64,000 bases of DNA, from assembly GCA_002409995.1 (NCBI GenBank), contig DHOR01000055.1:18175-82174 (forward strand), given 5' to 3'. Made by a program: the position numbers and the translations under genes. Under the pieces are notes generated by a model. That model was not told where the DNA came from, made no database searches, and saw only the letters and a program-made list of their open reading frames with translations. This document shows, piece after piece, positions 1-8,914 of the stretch. Every line of letters starts with the position of its first letter. Positions within the stretch are counted from its first letter, which is position 1. The DNA comes from Hungatella sp. UBA5385. Lineage in GTDB: Bacteria; Bacillota; Clostridia; Lachnospirales; Lachnospiraceae.

Positions 1-558
1 CATCACTGCATGGAAATCCCCCATAGACAGCAAAGCGCCTTCTACAAATACAGGCAGATAGAGAGTGGCCCCTTTTCTGATCTCTGTACAGTCCATATTT
101 CCCCCGTGATCCATAGGTGTAATTGTGGAAACACCCTCACCTTCAGGAGCTACACCGATAACACCGATCATCGGTTCTACAGGGATTTTCACCTTATCAT
201 TAAAATAGGCGAATCCTTCTTTTACAGGAACTCTTTTTAATACCTTTTCCGGAAATTCTTCTCTTTCATTGCCGCTGTTTGGTCCAAGCATAACAATGCC
301 AACAGGACCCAGCTCTATATCCACAATCTCAATTTTCAGCATATCTCCAGGCATTGCCCCTTCAATATAGAGAGGACCTGTGGCTGGATTGCCCGGCTTT
401 CGTATAACATTTTCAAAGGTTGCGTCAGGAGGTAGAAACTGATTGGTAAAACAATCATAGGTTTCAAATACAACTGTTTCTCCTGCTTTGATTCTGTCAC
501 AGGGTTGATTCTCTTTACTTAAGACATTTGTGATAAATTCCTTTTTTATTGTCTTCAT
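1..558 (-). CDS. Acetamidase/formamidase family protein, 3' part cut by window edge
   Basis: The reverse strand reads without stop from an ATG at 558 to base 1, giving 186 codons; the C-terminal part lies outside the window. The start follows a clear AAGGAG site. Visible motifs are typical of the acetamidase/formamidase family: PGNPATGPLYIEGAMPGD at about residues 51-68 and TPMDHGGNMDC at about 144-154. Family members hydrolyse short amides such as formamide or acetamide to ammonia and the acid in the cytoplasm. It begins just upstream of the stop of nothing obvious; the next gene (MATE) is on the same strand 24 bp away, so co-transcription is possible. The exact substrate cannot be told from the sequence. 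Confidence 0.8.
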   Translation of the reverse strand, partial: MKTIKKEFITNVLSKENQPCDRIKAGETVVFETYDCFTNQFLPPDATFENVIRKPGNPATGPLYIEGAMPGDMLKIEIVDIELGPVGIVMLGPNSGNEREEFPEKVLKRVPVKEGFAYFNDKVKIPVEPMIGVIGVAPEGEGVSTITPMDHGGNMDCTEIRKGATLYLPVFVEGALLSMGDFHAVM

Positions 559-582
559 TACTGCACTCCTTCTGCCCATTTG

Positions 583-1974
583 CTATTGCTCGATTTTAAT
601 CAGCTTTTTCTTTTTACTATCGTTCTTTTTCCCGCTTAATTCCGGCCATACAGTAATAATCATAGTAGCAAAGCAGGCAATACCGCCTACAAAATTGGAC
701 ACAGGCTCTGACATCAAGGCTCCATTTACTCCAAAGATTCTGGGCAGCAGTACAATGAGAGGTATTACAATCACTACCTTACGGAATATGGAGAAGAATA
801 TAGCCTGTCTTGCCTTACCCAAAGCCACAAATACAGACTGTCCTGCAAATTGCAGAGACATCAAAAAGAATCCAAAGTAATAGGTCCGAAGAGCTGGAAT
901 TCCTGCCTGAATCAACGCTTCATCGTGATTGAAAATTCTTATGAAAAATTCCGGAAAGCTATGAATTAAGCCCCACAGAACCGTTGTATATGCAATACAT
1001 ACTGCCGAAATAAATACAATGGCTTTTTTTACCCGATCGTATTCCTTTGCTCCGTAATTATATCCCATAACAGGCTGCGCACTGTTAGTAACACCTTTAA
1101 CTGGCATGGAAACCACTTCCCTAACCGAGTTAATAATGGTCATAATTCCAATATACAAATCGCCTCCATACTGCTTTAAGGTAGCATTGTATACAATCTG
1201 CACCAGACTGTTGGTAATACCCATAGTAAATCCGGAGGTACCAAGACCTGCAATATCCTTTACCCTTTGTTTCTTTAAGCGGAAACAGGAGGGCTTCAAT
1301 TTTAAAATGGTTTTATTGCCCGTAAGGAATTGAAGAGTCCAGACAGAAGACAGAAGCTGAGATATAACGGTAGCAAGAGCTGCACCTTTCACCCCCATAT
1401 TCAGTGTAAATATAAAAATTGGGTCCAGAATAATATTGGCTACAGCACCCAGAAGAACAGTCACCATTCCAATGGTGCCAAATCCCTGGGAATTAATGAA
1501 GCTGTTCATACCAAGCCCAGTCATTACAAACACATTTCCCAGAAGATAAATGGTTATATAGTCATCCGCAAATGGATAAGTCATATCACTGGCACCAAAC
1601 ATATAAAGCATTGGCTTTTTTAGAATCAGTCCCAGAACGGTGAGAATCACTCCTGTAATTACCATAAGAATAAAGGAATTTCCCATAATTTTTTCTGCTT
1701 CCTTTACATTACCTCTCCCACGTTCAATAGAGCACAACGGAGCACCGCCCATTCCAAATAAATTGGCAAATGCCATAACAATAGAAATAACCGGCAAACA
1801 TACCCCCAGCCCTGTCAGAGCCAAAGTGGAATGTTCCGGTATTCTTCCTATGTAGATTCTGTCTACAACATTATAGAGCACATTGATCAGCTGTGCCATG
1901 GTCATTGGAACTGCAAGTTTCATAATATTGGATACAATACTTCCTTTGGAAAAATCATTATTAGGCTGAGACAT
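583..1974 (-). CDS. MATE family multidrug/metabolite exporter
   Basis: The 463-residue protein has about twelve hydrophobic segments and the MATE repeat pattern: an N-terminal SIVSNIMKLAVPMTMAQL segment, NVVDRIYIGRIPEHS in the first half, and a matching second half with VMGYNYGAKEYDRVKKA. MATE proteins are inner-membrane antiporters driven by Na+ or H+ that expel cationic drugs or metabolites. Length and layout are normal for the family. The C-terminus ends in a lysine-rich tail (KKNDSKKKK). Substrate is unknown. It lies between the amidase gene and the fucO-type gene, both on the same strand, but the palindromic terminator upstream separates it from fucO, so it probably has its own promoter. 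Confidence 0.9.
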   Translation of the reverse strand: MSQPNNDFSKGSIVSNIMKLAVPMTMAQLINVLYNVVDRIYIGRIPEHSTLALTGLGVCLPVISIVMAFANLFGMGGAPLCSIERGRGNVKEAEKIMGNSFILMVITGVILTVLGLILKKPMLYMFGASDMTYPFADDYITIYLLGNVFVMTGLGMNSFINSQGFGTIGMVTVLLGAVANIILDPIFIFTLNMGVKGAALATVISQLLSSVWTLQFLTGNKTILKLKPSCFRLKKQRVKDIAGLGTSGFTMGITNSLVQIVYNATLKQYGGDLYIGIMTIINSVREVVSMPVKGVTNSAQPVMGYNYGAKEYDRVKKAIVFISAVCIAYTTVLWGLIHSFPEFFIRIFNHDEALIQAGIPALRTYYFGFFLMSLQFAGQSVFVALGKARQAIFFSIFRKVVIVIPLIVLLPRIFGVNGALMSEPVSNFVGGIACFATMIITVWPELSGKKNDSKKKKLIKIEQ

Positions 1975-2065
1975 GGTTTGTACCTTTCTGTGATTTAATT
2001 GTAAATGCCAATGTTTTCTTTTTCTTTATAATCATAACACTAAATTGTCTCTTTTGCACTAATAA

Positions 2066-2116
2066 TTAAATCTGGGGTTCGACCCTTTGATACAAAGGGT
2101 CGAACCCCAGATTTAA
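2066..2116 (-). terminator. Long perfect palindrome, probable fucO terminator
   Basis: Arms at 2066-2088 and 2094-2116 are perfectly complementary (23 bp) around a 5-base loop, with core GGGGTTCGACCCTTT. It sits 5 bp past the stop of the alcohol dehydrogenase gene. A-rich and T-rich ends make it a plausible factor-independent terminator in either direction. The same core recurs at 18408-18461. Confidence 0.75.
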
Positions 2117-2120
2117 AAAA

Positions 2121-3269
2121 TCACATTAATGACTGATATAAACCAATAATTTCCTCAAGACTTACTTCTTTCGGATTACCTGGAGCGCAAGCATCTGCTG
2201 CTGCAGATTCTGCAAGGAACTGCACATCTTCTGCCTTAACAATTTCTTTTAAGTCAGCAGGAATTCCTACATCGCCTGACAGCTTCTTCACTGCGTCCAC
2301 TGCTGCTTTCCGATACTCTTCCTGAGTCATCTTGTCTGTTCCCTCTACGCCCATTGCCTTAGCAATATCACGGAACTTCTCGCCTGTTGCATCTGCATTA
2401 AATTCCATAACAGTTGGAAGTAAAATAGCATTGGCAACACCGTGTGGTGTATCATATACAGCGCCAAGAGCATGAGCCATGGAATGAACAATACCGAGTC
2501 CGCAGTTGGAGAATCCCATTCCTGTAATGTACTGACCAAGAGCCATGCCTTCACGGCCTTCTGCTTCACCGTTTACAGCGCCTCTTAAGCTTTTTCCGAT
2601 CAGCTCTACTGCCTTTAAGTTAAACATATCTGTGATCTCATTGGCGCCTGGTGTAATATATCCTTCAATTGCATGTGTCAGGGCATCCATACCTGTTGCT
2701 GCAGTGAGACTCTTAGGCATACTTGCCATCATATCCGGATCTACAACAGCCACAACAGGGATGTCATGAGGATCTACGCATACAAATTTACGTTTTTTCT
2801 CCACATCAGTGATTACGTAGTTAATGGTAACCTCTGCTGCTGTACCTGCAGTAGTTGGAACTGCAATCGTTGGTACACATGGATTTTTAGTAGGAGCAAC
2901 TCCCTCAAGACTTCTTACATCTGAATATTCAGGGTTTGTAATGATAATGCCGATAGCTTTTGCTGTATCAATGGATGAACCGCCGCCAATGGCAATGATG
3001 TAATCAGCACCGGATTTTTTAAATGCCTCAACACCGGACTGAACATTTTCAATGGTTGGATTTGCCTTGATATCGGAATAAAGCTCATAATCCATTCCTT
3101 TTTCTTCAAGAAGTTTGGTCACCTTTGTTGTTACATTAAATTTAATTAAGTCAGGATCAGAAGCAACAAAAGCTTTCTTAAAACCTCTTCTGGTCACCTC
3201 ACCAGGAATTTCATTGATTGCACCTGCTCCATGATAGGAAGTTTCATTCAATACAATACGGTTTACCAT
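2121..3269 (-). CDS. fucO: Lactaldehyde reductase / iron-containing alcohol dehydrogenase
   Basis: The 382-residue protein closely follows the FucO subfamily of group III iron alcohol dehydrogenases along its whole length. Seen are the NAD-binding IAIGGGSSIDTAKAIG at about residue 93, PTTAGTAAEVTINYVITD at about 138, and the metal region MDALTHAIEGYIT with HSMAHALGAVYDTPHGVANA at about residues 262-281, which supplies the His ligands. The enzyme reduces L-lactaldehyde to 1,2-propanediol with NADH in fucose or rhamnose fermentation, though other short aldehydes are possible. AAAGGAG precedes the ATG. No sugar genes are nearby. The upstream gap holds a nested palindrome that looks like an operator, and a TetR gene follows it upstream on the same strand. 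Confidence 0.85.
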   Translation of the reverse strand: MVNRIVLNETSYHGAGAINEIPGEVTRRGFKKAFVASDPDLIKFNVTTKVTKLLEEKGMDYELYSDIKANPTIENVQSGVEAFKKSGADYIIAIGGGSSIDTAKAIGIIITNPEYSDVRSLEGVAPTKNPCVPTIAVPTTAGTAAEVTINYVITDVEKKRKFVCVDPHDIPVVAVVDPDMMASMPKSLTAATGMDALTHAIEGYITPGANEITDMFNLKAVELIGKSLRGAVNGEAEGREGMALGQYITGMGFSNCGLGIVHSMAHALGAVYDTPHGVANAILLPTVMEFNADATGEKFRDIAKAMGVEGTDKMTQEEYRKAAVDAVKKLSGDVGIPADLKEIVKAEDVQFLAESAAADACAPGNPKEVSLEEIIGLYQSLM

Positions 3270-3348
3270 GATTCTCTCTCCTTTATAATGCGGCTTAATC
3301 GCCCAATCTGATTGTTATGTTATTATTTTAACAATTCTTCCATAAAAA

Positions 3349-3410
3349 ATAAAGTTACAATCCCTGACTTTTGTAACATACGTTACATATTCCCTGGTTT
3401 GTAACTTTAT
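3349..3410. promoter_or_regulatory. Nested palindromic operator between tetR and fucO
   Basis: An inner 16-bp inverted repeat, TGTAACATACGTTACA, lies at 3372-3387. A second pair of half sites (GTTACA at 3354-3359, TGTAAC at 3400-3405) is placed symmetrically around the same centre, so 3349-3360 and 3399-3410 also pair over 12 bp. It lies 80-140 bp before the fucO start. It looks like a TetR-family operator; binding by the adjacent regulator is an inference. Confidence 0.65.
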
Positions 3411-3435
3411 ATATGTAAAAATTAACAAAAATGTC

Positions 3436-3487
3436 GACTGTACTTCATAGCGGGATATGAACCGCTGAATACGAACCAGTCAGCACA
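3436..3487 (-). repeat. Imperfect hairpin with TAGTGTGCTG head after tetR
   Basis: Directly after the tetR stop the sense strand reads TAGTGTGCTGACTGG and then pairs with itself (AGCGG at 3462-3466 with CCGCT at 3449-3453; GACTG at 3477-3481 with CAGTC at 3436-3440). An ATTTTTG tract follows. It may end tetR transcription. The head motif recurs after coaX (33325) and after the Gfo/Idh gene (57310). Confidence 0.5.
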
Positions 3488-4057
3488 CTATATTAAGCCC
3501 GCCTTTTCAAAAACTTCAGCAAGTCTTGGAGGCATGGCTTCCACCAGACTCTCCGCCAGCTCTCCCGGAGTGGTCTTCATACCTGAGAGAACCCACTTCA
3601 CCGTCATAAACACAGATCCACGGCAGTACATCTCCAGCAGAAACTCAATCTCCTCTGCCAGCTCCTTATGTGTCCTTCTGGTAATGAGATCTGTATAAAA
3701 TCCCATAATCAGTTCAAAATCATGTTCCTTTAAGGAATTGTGATCATCAGAACGAAAGGCCTCTGTAAAGAACACCTTTTCCTTTTTAATAAATTCGAAT
3801 TTTTCTTTCAGACTCTCTCCTATGGTTTTTTCCACACCGATCTGACCAAAAGACTGGAGCACTAATTTATCAAAATACCAGTTAATCAGATCATACTTGT
3901 CCTTAAAATTGCGGTAAAAGGTCTGGCGGGTCAAGCCGCAGTTATCCACGATATTCTGCACTGTGATCTTGTCCACAGGCGTTGTTTTCATACAGGTTTT
4001 CACCGCATCGGCAAGTCTGTATTTGGTTTTTTCGCTTTTGTTTAAATTTTCAGCCAT
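3488..4057 (-). CDS. TetR/AcrR family regulator (DhaS-like)
   Basis: The 189-residue protein has an N-terminal TetR helix-turn-helix: KITVQNIVDNCGLTRQTFYR followed by NFKDKYDLINWYFDKLV, residues about 30-70. That wording resembles the regulators grouped with DhaS (dihydroxyacetone kinase regulator) rather than drug-efflux repressors. The C-terminal ligand domain is not recognisable in detail. The gene is codirectional with fucO and separated from it by the palindromic operator, so it is the natural candidate to control the dehydrogenase; whether as activator or repressor is not shown by sequence. The ligand is unknown. Confidence 0.85.
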   Translation of the reverse strand: MAENLNKSEKTKYRLADAVKTCMKTTPVDKITVQNIVDNCGLTRQTFYRNFKDKYDLINWYFDKLVLQSFGQIGVEKTIGESLKEKFEFIKKEKVFFTEAFRSDDHNSLKEHDFELIMGFYTDLITRRTHKELAEEIEFLLEMYCRGSVFMTVKWVLSGMKTTPGELAESLVEAMPPRLAEVFEKAGLI

Positions 4058-4163
4058 CTTCCGCTCCTGTCTGCATTATACTGGATTTATTCTAACATAT
4101 GCGGACAGTTTTTTCAAATCTATTAGCGGAAAATGGCTGAAATCTTAGTACTGTTTTATTATA

Positions 4164-6809
4164 TTATTTCTGGAAATTTGGATTCTTTCTTTGAAGCAGC
4201 TTGGTAAATTCTATCAGTGGAATGATAGAGATTGCAAGAAGCAGGGAAACACCATATTCCATAAGGGAAATATGCTCAAATCCAAATGCGTTGGACAGGA
4301 ATGGTATATAGATTACCGCTGTGGTACAAACCAGAGAGGCAACCATGGACATCCATAAATACTTGTTCCGACCCTTCATAGAGAAAATAGATTTATGAAG
4401 AGAACGCATATTAAAGGAATGGAAAATCTCTGTCATGGACAGGGTTAAGAATGCCATAGTCATACCATCTGCACTGTTTGTAATCTCCCATACTCCAGAT
4501 TCTATATAGTGACCGATAAAATATGCTGCCAGTGTGATCAAAGTTGCTGCCACACCCTGAATTGCTACGTTAATACCTACACCGCCTGCAAAGATACCAT
4601 CTGTAGAGTCTCTTGGAGGACGATTCATAATATCTGCCTCAGGCTCTTCCATCCCCAGTGCAAGCGCAGGGAAACAGTCTGTAATCAAGTTGATCCAAAG
4701 CAGATGAACCGGCTTTAAAATGACAAAGCCCATCAGTGTTGCAAAGAATATTGACAGCACTTCAGAAAGGTTGGAAGCCAACAGGAACTGAATGGATTTA
4801 CGGATATTGTCGTAAATTCTTCTTCCCTCTGCAACAGCTTCAACAATGGTAGCGAAGTTATCATCAGCAAGTACCATATCGGCTACGTTCTTAGTAACGT
4901 CAGTACCTGTAATACCCATACCAACACCGATATCAGCATTTTTAATAGAAGGCGCGTCATTTACACCGTCACCTGTCATAGCTGTGATCTTGCCTTTTTT
5001 CTTCCATGCATTTACAATACGCACCTTATGTTCAGGCTGAACTCTGGCATAAACAGAGTATTTTTCGATTTCATGTTCGAAATCGCTTTCTGAAATCTCA
5101 TCTAATTCAGCACCTGTAATGGCCTGGTCAGGTCCTGTAATAATCTCAAGCTGCAGAGCAATTGCAATAGCAGTTTCCTTGTGGTCTCCGGTAATCATAA
5201 TTGGACGGATACCTGCTTCACGGCATTCTTCAATGGCTGGCTTAACCTCTGGACGTACAGGGTCAATCATACCGGTTAATCCGATAAAGGTAAGCTCCTG
5301 CTCTAAATCTCCTGGCTCCACACTCGGTGGCTTCTCATCCCAGGTTCTGTAAGCTGCTGCCAGCACACGGAGTGCATTGTGCGCAAGACCTTTGTTTGAC
5401 TCTAAAACCTGTACACGATCTTCCTCTGTCATAGGGACAGACTGTCCGTCTTTTAATATATAAGTACAGCATTTTAAAACTTCATCAGGAGCTCCCTTTG
5501 TATACTGAATAATAGTTCCCTCAGGAGTCCGATGCACTGTGGACATCATCTTTCTCATAGAGTCAAATGGTGCCTCTGCAACCCTTGGATAATCCTTCAC
5601 TAACTGATTCTTATCCATTTTAAGTGTCCAGGCATAAGCAACCAAAGCAGCCTCAGTAGGCTCACCCTCTGCCACCATCTCATCATTTAACTGGGCATCA
5701 CTGCAAAGAGCCATTGCCTTAGCCAGTGTGGTTTCATCATCTGCAACATGCTCAACAACAGTCATACGGTTCTGAGTTAAAGTTCCTGTCTTATCAGAAC
5801 AGATAATCTGGGTACAGCCAAGAGTTTCTACTGCTGTCAGCTTTCTTACAATGGCATTCTTCTTTGACATATTGGTAACACCAATAGAAAGAACAATGGT
5901 TACCACTGCTGCCAGACCTTCCGGAATAGCTGCTACTGCAAGGCTGACTGCTACCATAAATGTATCCAGTACAACTTCTCCTGTTACTGCAGGATATTCT
6001 CTGATTAAGCTGACTGCGAAAATAACAGCACAGATTACAATTACAAGCACACTTAAAATCTTACTTAACTGGGACAGTTTTAACTGAAGCGGTGTCTGGC
6101 CTTCCTTAGCCTGAGTCAGCGCATCAGCGATCTTGCCCATCTCAGTGTCCATTCCCGTATGTGTAACCACTGCCTGGCCTCTGCCGTATACAACGATACT
6201 TCCCATATAGACCATGTTCTTACGGTCACCCAGAGGCACATCCTTGCCATCTGCAGCAGTAAGAATGTTATCTGTTTTCTGTGAAGGCACGGACTCACCT
6301 GTTAAGGCTGCTTCTTCCACCTTCATACTTGCACATTCAATAATTCTGGCATCAGCAGGCACAGCATCACCGGCTTCCAAAATAATGATATCACCGCATA
6401 CCAGTTCCTCACTGTGGATAACCACGTGTTTTCCATCACGGATAACCTTGCTGGTAGCTGCTGCTATCTCCTGCAGCGCAGCAATGGCTTTCTCTGCTTT
6501 GTTTTCCTGTACCAGACCCAGCACTGCATTAATGATTACTACTAACATAATAATAATTACATCTGCAAATGATTCTCCTGAGTACAGGGCTGTAACACCT
6601 GAAACTGCCGCTGCCACAATTAATATGATAATCATTGGATCAGACATCTGCTCTAAAAACTTCTTCCACAGCGGTGTCTTGGCGGCTTCTGTCAGTTTGT
6701 TTTTACCATTGGCCTCCAACCGCTTAGCGGCTTCTCCTGAGTCCAGACCTGACGCGGAAGTTTTTTGATCCTGTAAAACTTCCTCTGCCGTTTTAAGATA
6801 CTCTCTCAT
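4164..6809 (-). CDS. Calcium-type P-type ATPase (PMCA/SERCA-like cation pump)
   Basis: The 881-residue protein has the full P2 ATPase plan: N-terminal cation-ATPase domain, actuator loop with EEAALTGESVPSQK at about residue 168, PEGLAAVV in membrane segment M4, phosphorylation site ICSDKTGTLTQNRM at about residue 337, TGDGVNDAPSIK at about 614, and six C-terminal helices including NLITDCFPALALG. Such pumps export Ca2+, and some bacterial ones Mn2+, using ATP. AGGAGG precedes the ATG. The untranslated leader (6899-7045) carries a transcription terminator and a fold resembling the yybP-ykoY manganese riboswitch, so the pump may be induced by Mn2+. Confidence 0.9.
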   Translation of the reverse strand: MREYLKTAEEVLQDQKTSASGLDSGEAAKRLEANGKNKLTEAAKTPLWKKFLEQMSDPMIIILIVAAAVSGVTALYSGESFADVIIIMLVVIINAVLGLVQENKAEKAIAALQEIAAATSKVIRDGKHVVIHSEELVCGDIIILEAGDAVPADARIIECASMKVEEAALTGESVPSQKTDNILTAADGKDVPLGDRKNMVYMGSIVVYGRGQAVVTHTGMDTEMGKIADALTQAKEGQTPLQLKLSQLSKILSVLVIVICAVIFAVSLIREYPAVTGEVVLDTFMVAVSLAVAAIPEGLAAVVTIVLSIGVTNMSKKNAIVRKLTAVETLGCTQIICSDKTGTLTQNRMTVVEHVADDETTLAKAMALCSDAQLNDEMVAEGEPTEAALVAYAWTLKMDKNQLVKDYPRVAEAPFDSMRKMMSTVHRTPEGTIIQYTKGAPDEVLKCCTYILKDGQSVPMTEEDRVQVLESNKGLAHNALRVLAAAYRTWDEKPPSVEPGDLEQELTFIGLTGMIDPVRPEVKPAIEECREAGIRPIMITGDHKETAIAIALQLEIITGPDQAITGAELDEISESDFEHEIEKYSVYARVQPEHKVRIVNAWKKKGKITAMTGDGVNDAPSIKNADIGVGMGITGTDVTKNVADMVLADDNFATIVEAVAEGRRIYDNIRKSIQFLLASNLSEVLSIFFATLMGFVILKPVHLLWINLITDCFPALALGMEEPEADIMNRPPRDSTDGIFAGGVGINVAIQGVAATLITLAAYFIGHYIESGVWEITNSADGMTMAFLTLSMTEIFHSFNMRSLHKSIFSMKGRNKYLWMSMVASLVCTTAVIYIPFLSNAFGFEHISLMEYGVSLLLAISIIPLIEFTKLLQRKNPNFQK

Positions 6810-6898
6810 GTTCTCTATTCCTCCTGTTTTTTAGTTCCTGTTATGAGTCCTTCTAGTAGGTTTCTATCATAGGTAATTGACATAATATACCCTATGAT

Positions 6899-7045
6899 AC
6901 AAAAAGGACCCATATACAGCGTAGTACTGTATATGAGTCTCATTCTTTATAGATAAACCAGACTGCTCTTTCTGAGACGTCATGCTGTTGATTTACCTCG
7001 CCACTTCTAGTATGCGGAATTACTCCCTCAAATATTATGAACTTA
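6899..7045 (-). ncRNA. Riboswitch-like leader, best match yybP-ykoY (Mn2+) class
   Basis: On the sense strand the leader reads GAGGGAGTA (close to the class signature GGGGAGUA), then an 8-bp helix GGTAAATC (6990-6997) with GGTTTATC (6952-6959, two wobble pairs) enclosing GAC-CTC-GAG-GTC. It ends in a terminator hairpin (6906-6919 with 6927-6939) followed by five or more T, about 90 bp before the ATPase start. A terminator inside a structured leader of a cation pump fits the known yybP-ykoY riboswitches. The class assignment is by eye; the leader architecture is directly visible. Confidence 0.55.
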
Positions 7046-7104
7046 CTAAATAACTTATCACAAGCGGCTCTTTTTGTCAATAACGGGAGACATAAAAAAC
7101 TAGA

Positions 7105-7746
7105 TCATTTTGTTATAGTTTTAAATTCAAGAGTATAAACAGGACCTCCAAAGGTATAATAGTAATTCAGCTCTACCTTATAAAGCTCTCCATTAAGCTT
7201 CACGATTGCTGGAATCTCACGCTCCACATACTCCAAATCAATGCGATTCTTCTTACAGTATAGTTCGATTTCCTCAAAAAACTCCTCCTTGGTCTTTGGA
7301 TTTTCCTTTAAGTCAACCATAAGTGTATATGCCTTTTTTCCATGATTTAACTGTTTAGCAATTCTGTTGACATAGAGATAATTTCCAGCCCAGATTATAG
7401 TCAGCACAACCAAATCCCCAACCAACATATATCTTATACTGCCCGGTGCCAGACCACAGAATAAAAAAAACAGGATAAAAAAGACGGGAAGCCAGTTTGC
7501 TGCAGCAGTTCCCCGAAACCAGACCAGCCCCAACTCAGGCAGCGACCTTAAAAACTCAAATCCGAAACCAATAACCATGCAGACAAGAACTACAGGTATA
7601 AACTGATCAAATAGAAAGTCCCTGTGCATCTGTAATCCTGATGCCCATACACCTGCCACAGCTCCGGCAAATAAAATCACACCCAAATTTAAGCCTTGAC
7701 TGAACACCTCTCTCATTTCTTCTTTTTTTATATCTGATTTATTCAC
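7105..7746 (-). CDS. DUF3021-like membrane protein with cytoplasmic C-terminal domain
   Basis: The 213-residue protein has about four hydrophobic segments between residues 15 and 125 (for example LGVILFAGAVAGVW and VLTIIWAGNYLYV), then a soluble domain of some 80 residues rich in Glu and Lys. It overlaps the upstream LytTR gene by 8 bp, so the two are translated together. LytTR regulators paired with DUF3021 membrane proteins are a recognised arrangement in which the membrane partner is thought to restrain the regulator. I could not identify a family for the C-terminal domain, and the function remains a guess from context. Confidence 0.65.
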   Translation of the reverse strand: MNKSDIKKEEMREVFSQGLNLGVILFAGAVAGVWASGLQMHRDFLFDQFIPVVLVCMVIGFGFEFLRSLPELGLVWFRGTAAANWLPVFFILFFLFCGLAPGSIRYMLVGDLVVLTIIWAGNYLYVNRIAKQLNHGKKAYTLMVDLKENPKTKEEFFEEIELYCKKNRIDLEYVEREIPAIVKLNGELYKVELNYYYTFGGPVYTLEFKTITK

Positions 7747-8221
7747 TATAGTTCACCTCCATGATTTTATTTCTCACTTCTTTTAGATATTTCCTTGATA
7801 TATAAATATTTTCATCATTATCCAGAGTAATCTCCATCATTCCATTAAACATAGGCTTAAAAACCCTTATTCTGTCACTGTTTACTATGATGGATTTAGA
7901 GATTCTCACAAAGGAGGAAGGGAGGATTCGTTCTAACTCGTAAAGACGTTTTTTCGTGATGTAGTCTTTGCTCTCTTCCTGTATTTTGCTGTTTTCCAAC
8001 AAATGGACAATCTGCTTCTCCATCACAGATTCAATATATAGGATGTTCTGACTTTCCACTTTCACAATTTCCTTATCTCTGCTGCAGATAAGAATGACTG
8101 AGCGAAACATATCATGTTCCAGGTATTCTGTTAAATCTTTCATAGATTTATCTTCATGATGAACATATAAATCAGCCCGTTCCTCCTTCTCCGGATTGAT
8201 GATTCTTATTTTAACCTTCAT
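7739..8221 (-). CDS. LytTR DNA-binding domain transcriptional regulator
   Basis: The 160-residue protein has no receiver domain. Residues about 60-155 form a LytTR domain: NILYIESVMEKQIVHL, KKRLYELERILPSSFVRISKS, and IVNSDRIRVFKPMFNGMMEI, closed by IYISRKYLKEVRN. LytTR domains bind direct repeats upstream of target promoters. The N-terminal 55 residues are an unassigned extension. A TATAAT box lies upstream near 8255-8260 with a weak -35. Its membrane-protein partner follows with overlapping reading frames. The target may be its own operon. Confidence 0.85.
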   Translation of the reverse strand: MKVKIRIINPEKEERADLYVHHEDKSMKDLTEYLEHDMFRSVILICSRDKEIVKVESQNILYIESVMEKQIVHLLENSKIQEESKDYITKKRLYELERILPSSFVRISKSIIVNSDRIRVFKPMFNGMMEITLDNDENIYISRKYLKEVRNKIMEVNYSE

Positions 8222-8336
8222 AAGCTTCTCCTCTCTCCTCCCCTGTTATGATTTTATTATACTCTCTGGCTTTTCATATTTCCATAAAATTAAGGCAAGT
8301 GGCAGTCTCAAACCGTTAAGCGGAATTTTCTTATAC

Positions 8337-8370
8337 AAAATAAGCCCGGAATTATCTTCCGGACTTATTA
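8337..8370 (-). terminator. nrdDG operon terminator
   Basis: AATAAGCCCGGAA at 8339-8351 pairs with TTCCGGACTTATT at 8357-8369 with one mismatch around a 5-base loop, followed on the minus strand by TTTTGTAT. It lies 16 bp after the nrdG stop. Confidence 0.75.
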
Positions 8371-8385
8371 TTATCTGCTATAATT

Positions 8386-8904
8386 TTATTCCCATAACAC
8401 AACTTCGCCTGATTCCAGGGACTTTTTCACATCAACAATCCGTTGATTGGAGGACCCTTTAAATCGAAGCTTTAAATCCTTTTTCTCAAGTTCAAACTTC
8501 CCATCAACCAGAATATCAATATTCTGTAATAGCTTCATGGTCTCCGGAAGGCATTTTCCCATATCCTCTAACAGATCCTTTTCAAAATCGTAACCTGTAT
8601 AGCACCAGATGGTTTTTTCCGGATAACGCTGCTTCACCTGTTCCACAAGAGAGACGATTCCCCTCTGGTTTTGAGGATGCATAGGTTCTCCACCAAGCAG
8701 GCTTAAGCCGGCAATATAGGAGTGATCCAGAAGCTTAAGGATATGCTCCTCCGTCTCCTCAGTATAGAGATTTCCATATTGGAAATCCCATGCCTCAGAA
8801 TTAAAGCATTCCTTACAGTAATGGGTACAGCCGCTGACAAATAAGGATACCCTGACTCCGGGTCCATTGGCTACATCCGTTGGTTTGATCGCTGCATAAT
8901 TCAT
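8386..8904 (-). CDS. nrdG: Anaerobic ribonucleotide reductase activating enzyme (radical SAM)
   Basis: The 172-residue protein (MNYAAIKPTDVANGPGVR) carries the radical-SAM cysteine motif CTHYCKEC (CxxxCxxC) at about residues 26-33 and SLLGGEPMHP at about 68. It loads a glycyl radical onto NrdD using S-adenosylmethionine and a 4Fe-4S cluster. I place the start at 8904 because TAGGAG stands just before this ATG; the frame stays open upstream to 8988 but that part overlaps the end of nrdD. The gene follows nrdD by 10 bp, so it is the second gene of an nrdDG operon under the NrdR boxes at 11095-11142. Confidence 0.95.
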   Translation of the reverse strand: MNYAAIKPTDVANGPGVRVSLFVSGCTHYCKECFNSEAWDFQYGNLYTEETEEHILKLLDHSYIAGLSLLGGEPMHPQNQRGIVSLVEQVKQRYPEKTIWCYTGYDFEKDLLEDMGKCLPETMKLLQNIDILVDGKFELEKKDLKLRFKGSSNQRIVDVKKSLESGEVVLWE

Positions 8905-8914
8905 AACACTGCTC

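Noticed and set aside
6214..6768. 184-residue plus-strand reading frame inside the P-type ATPase gene
   Set aside because: It is antisense to a conserved gene, lacks a ribosome site and has composition of a shadow frame. Similar shadows at 17002-17499, 35885-36439 and 53578-54087 were dismissed for the same reason.
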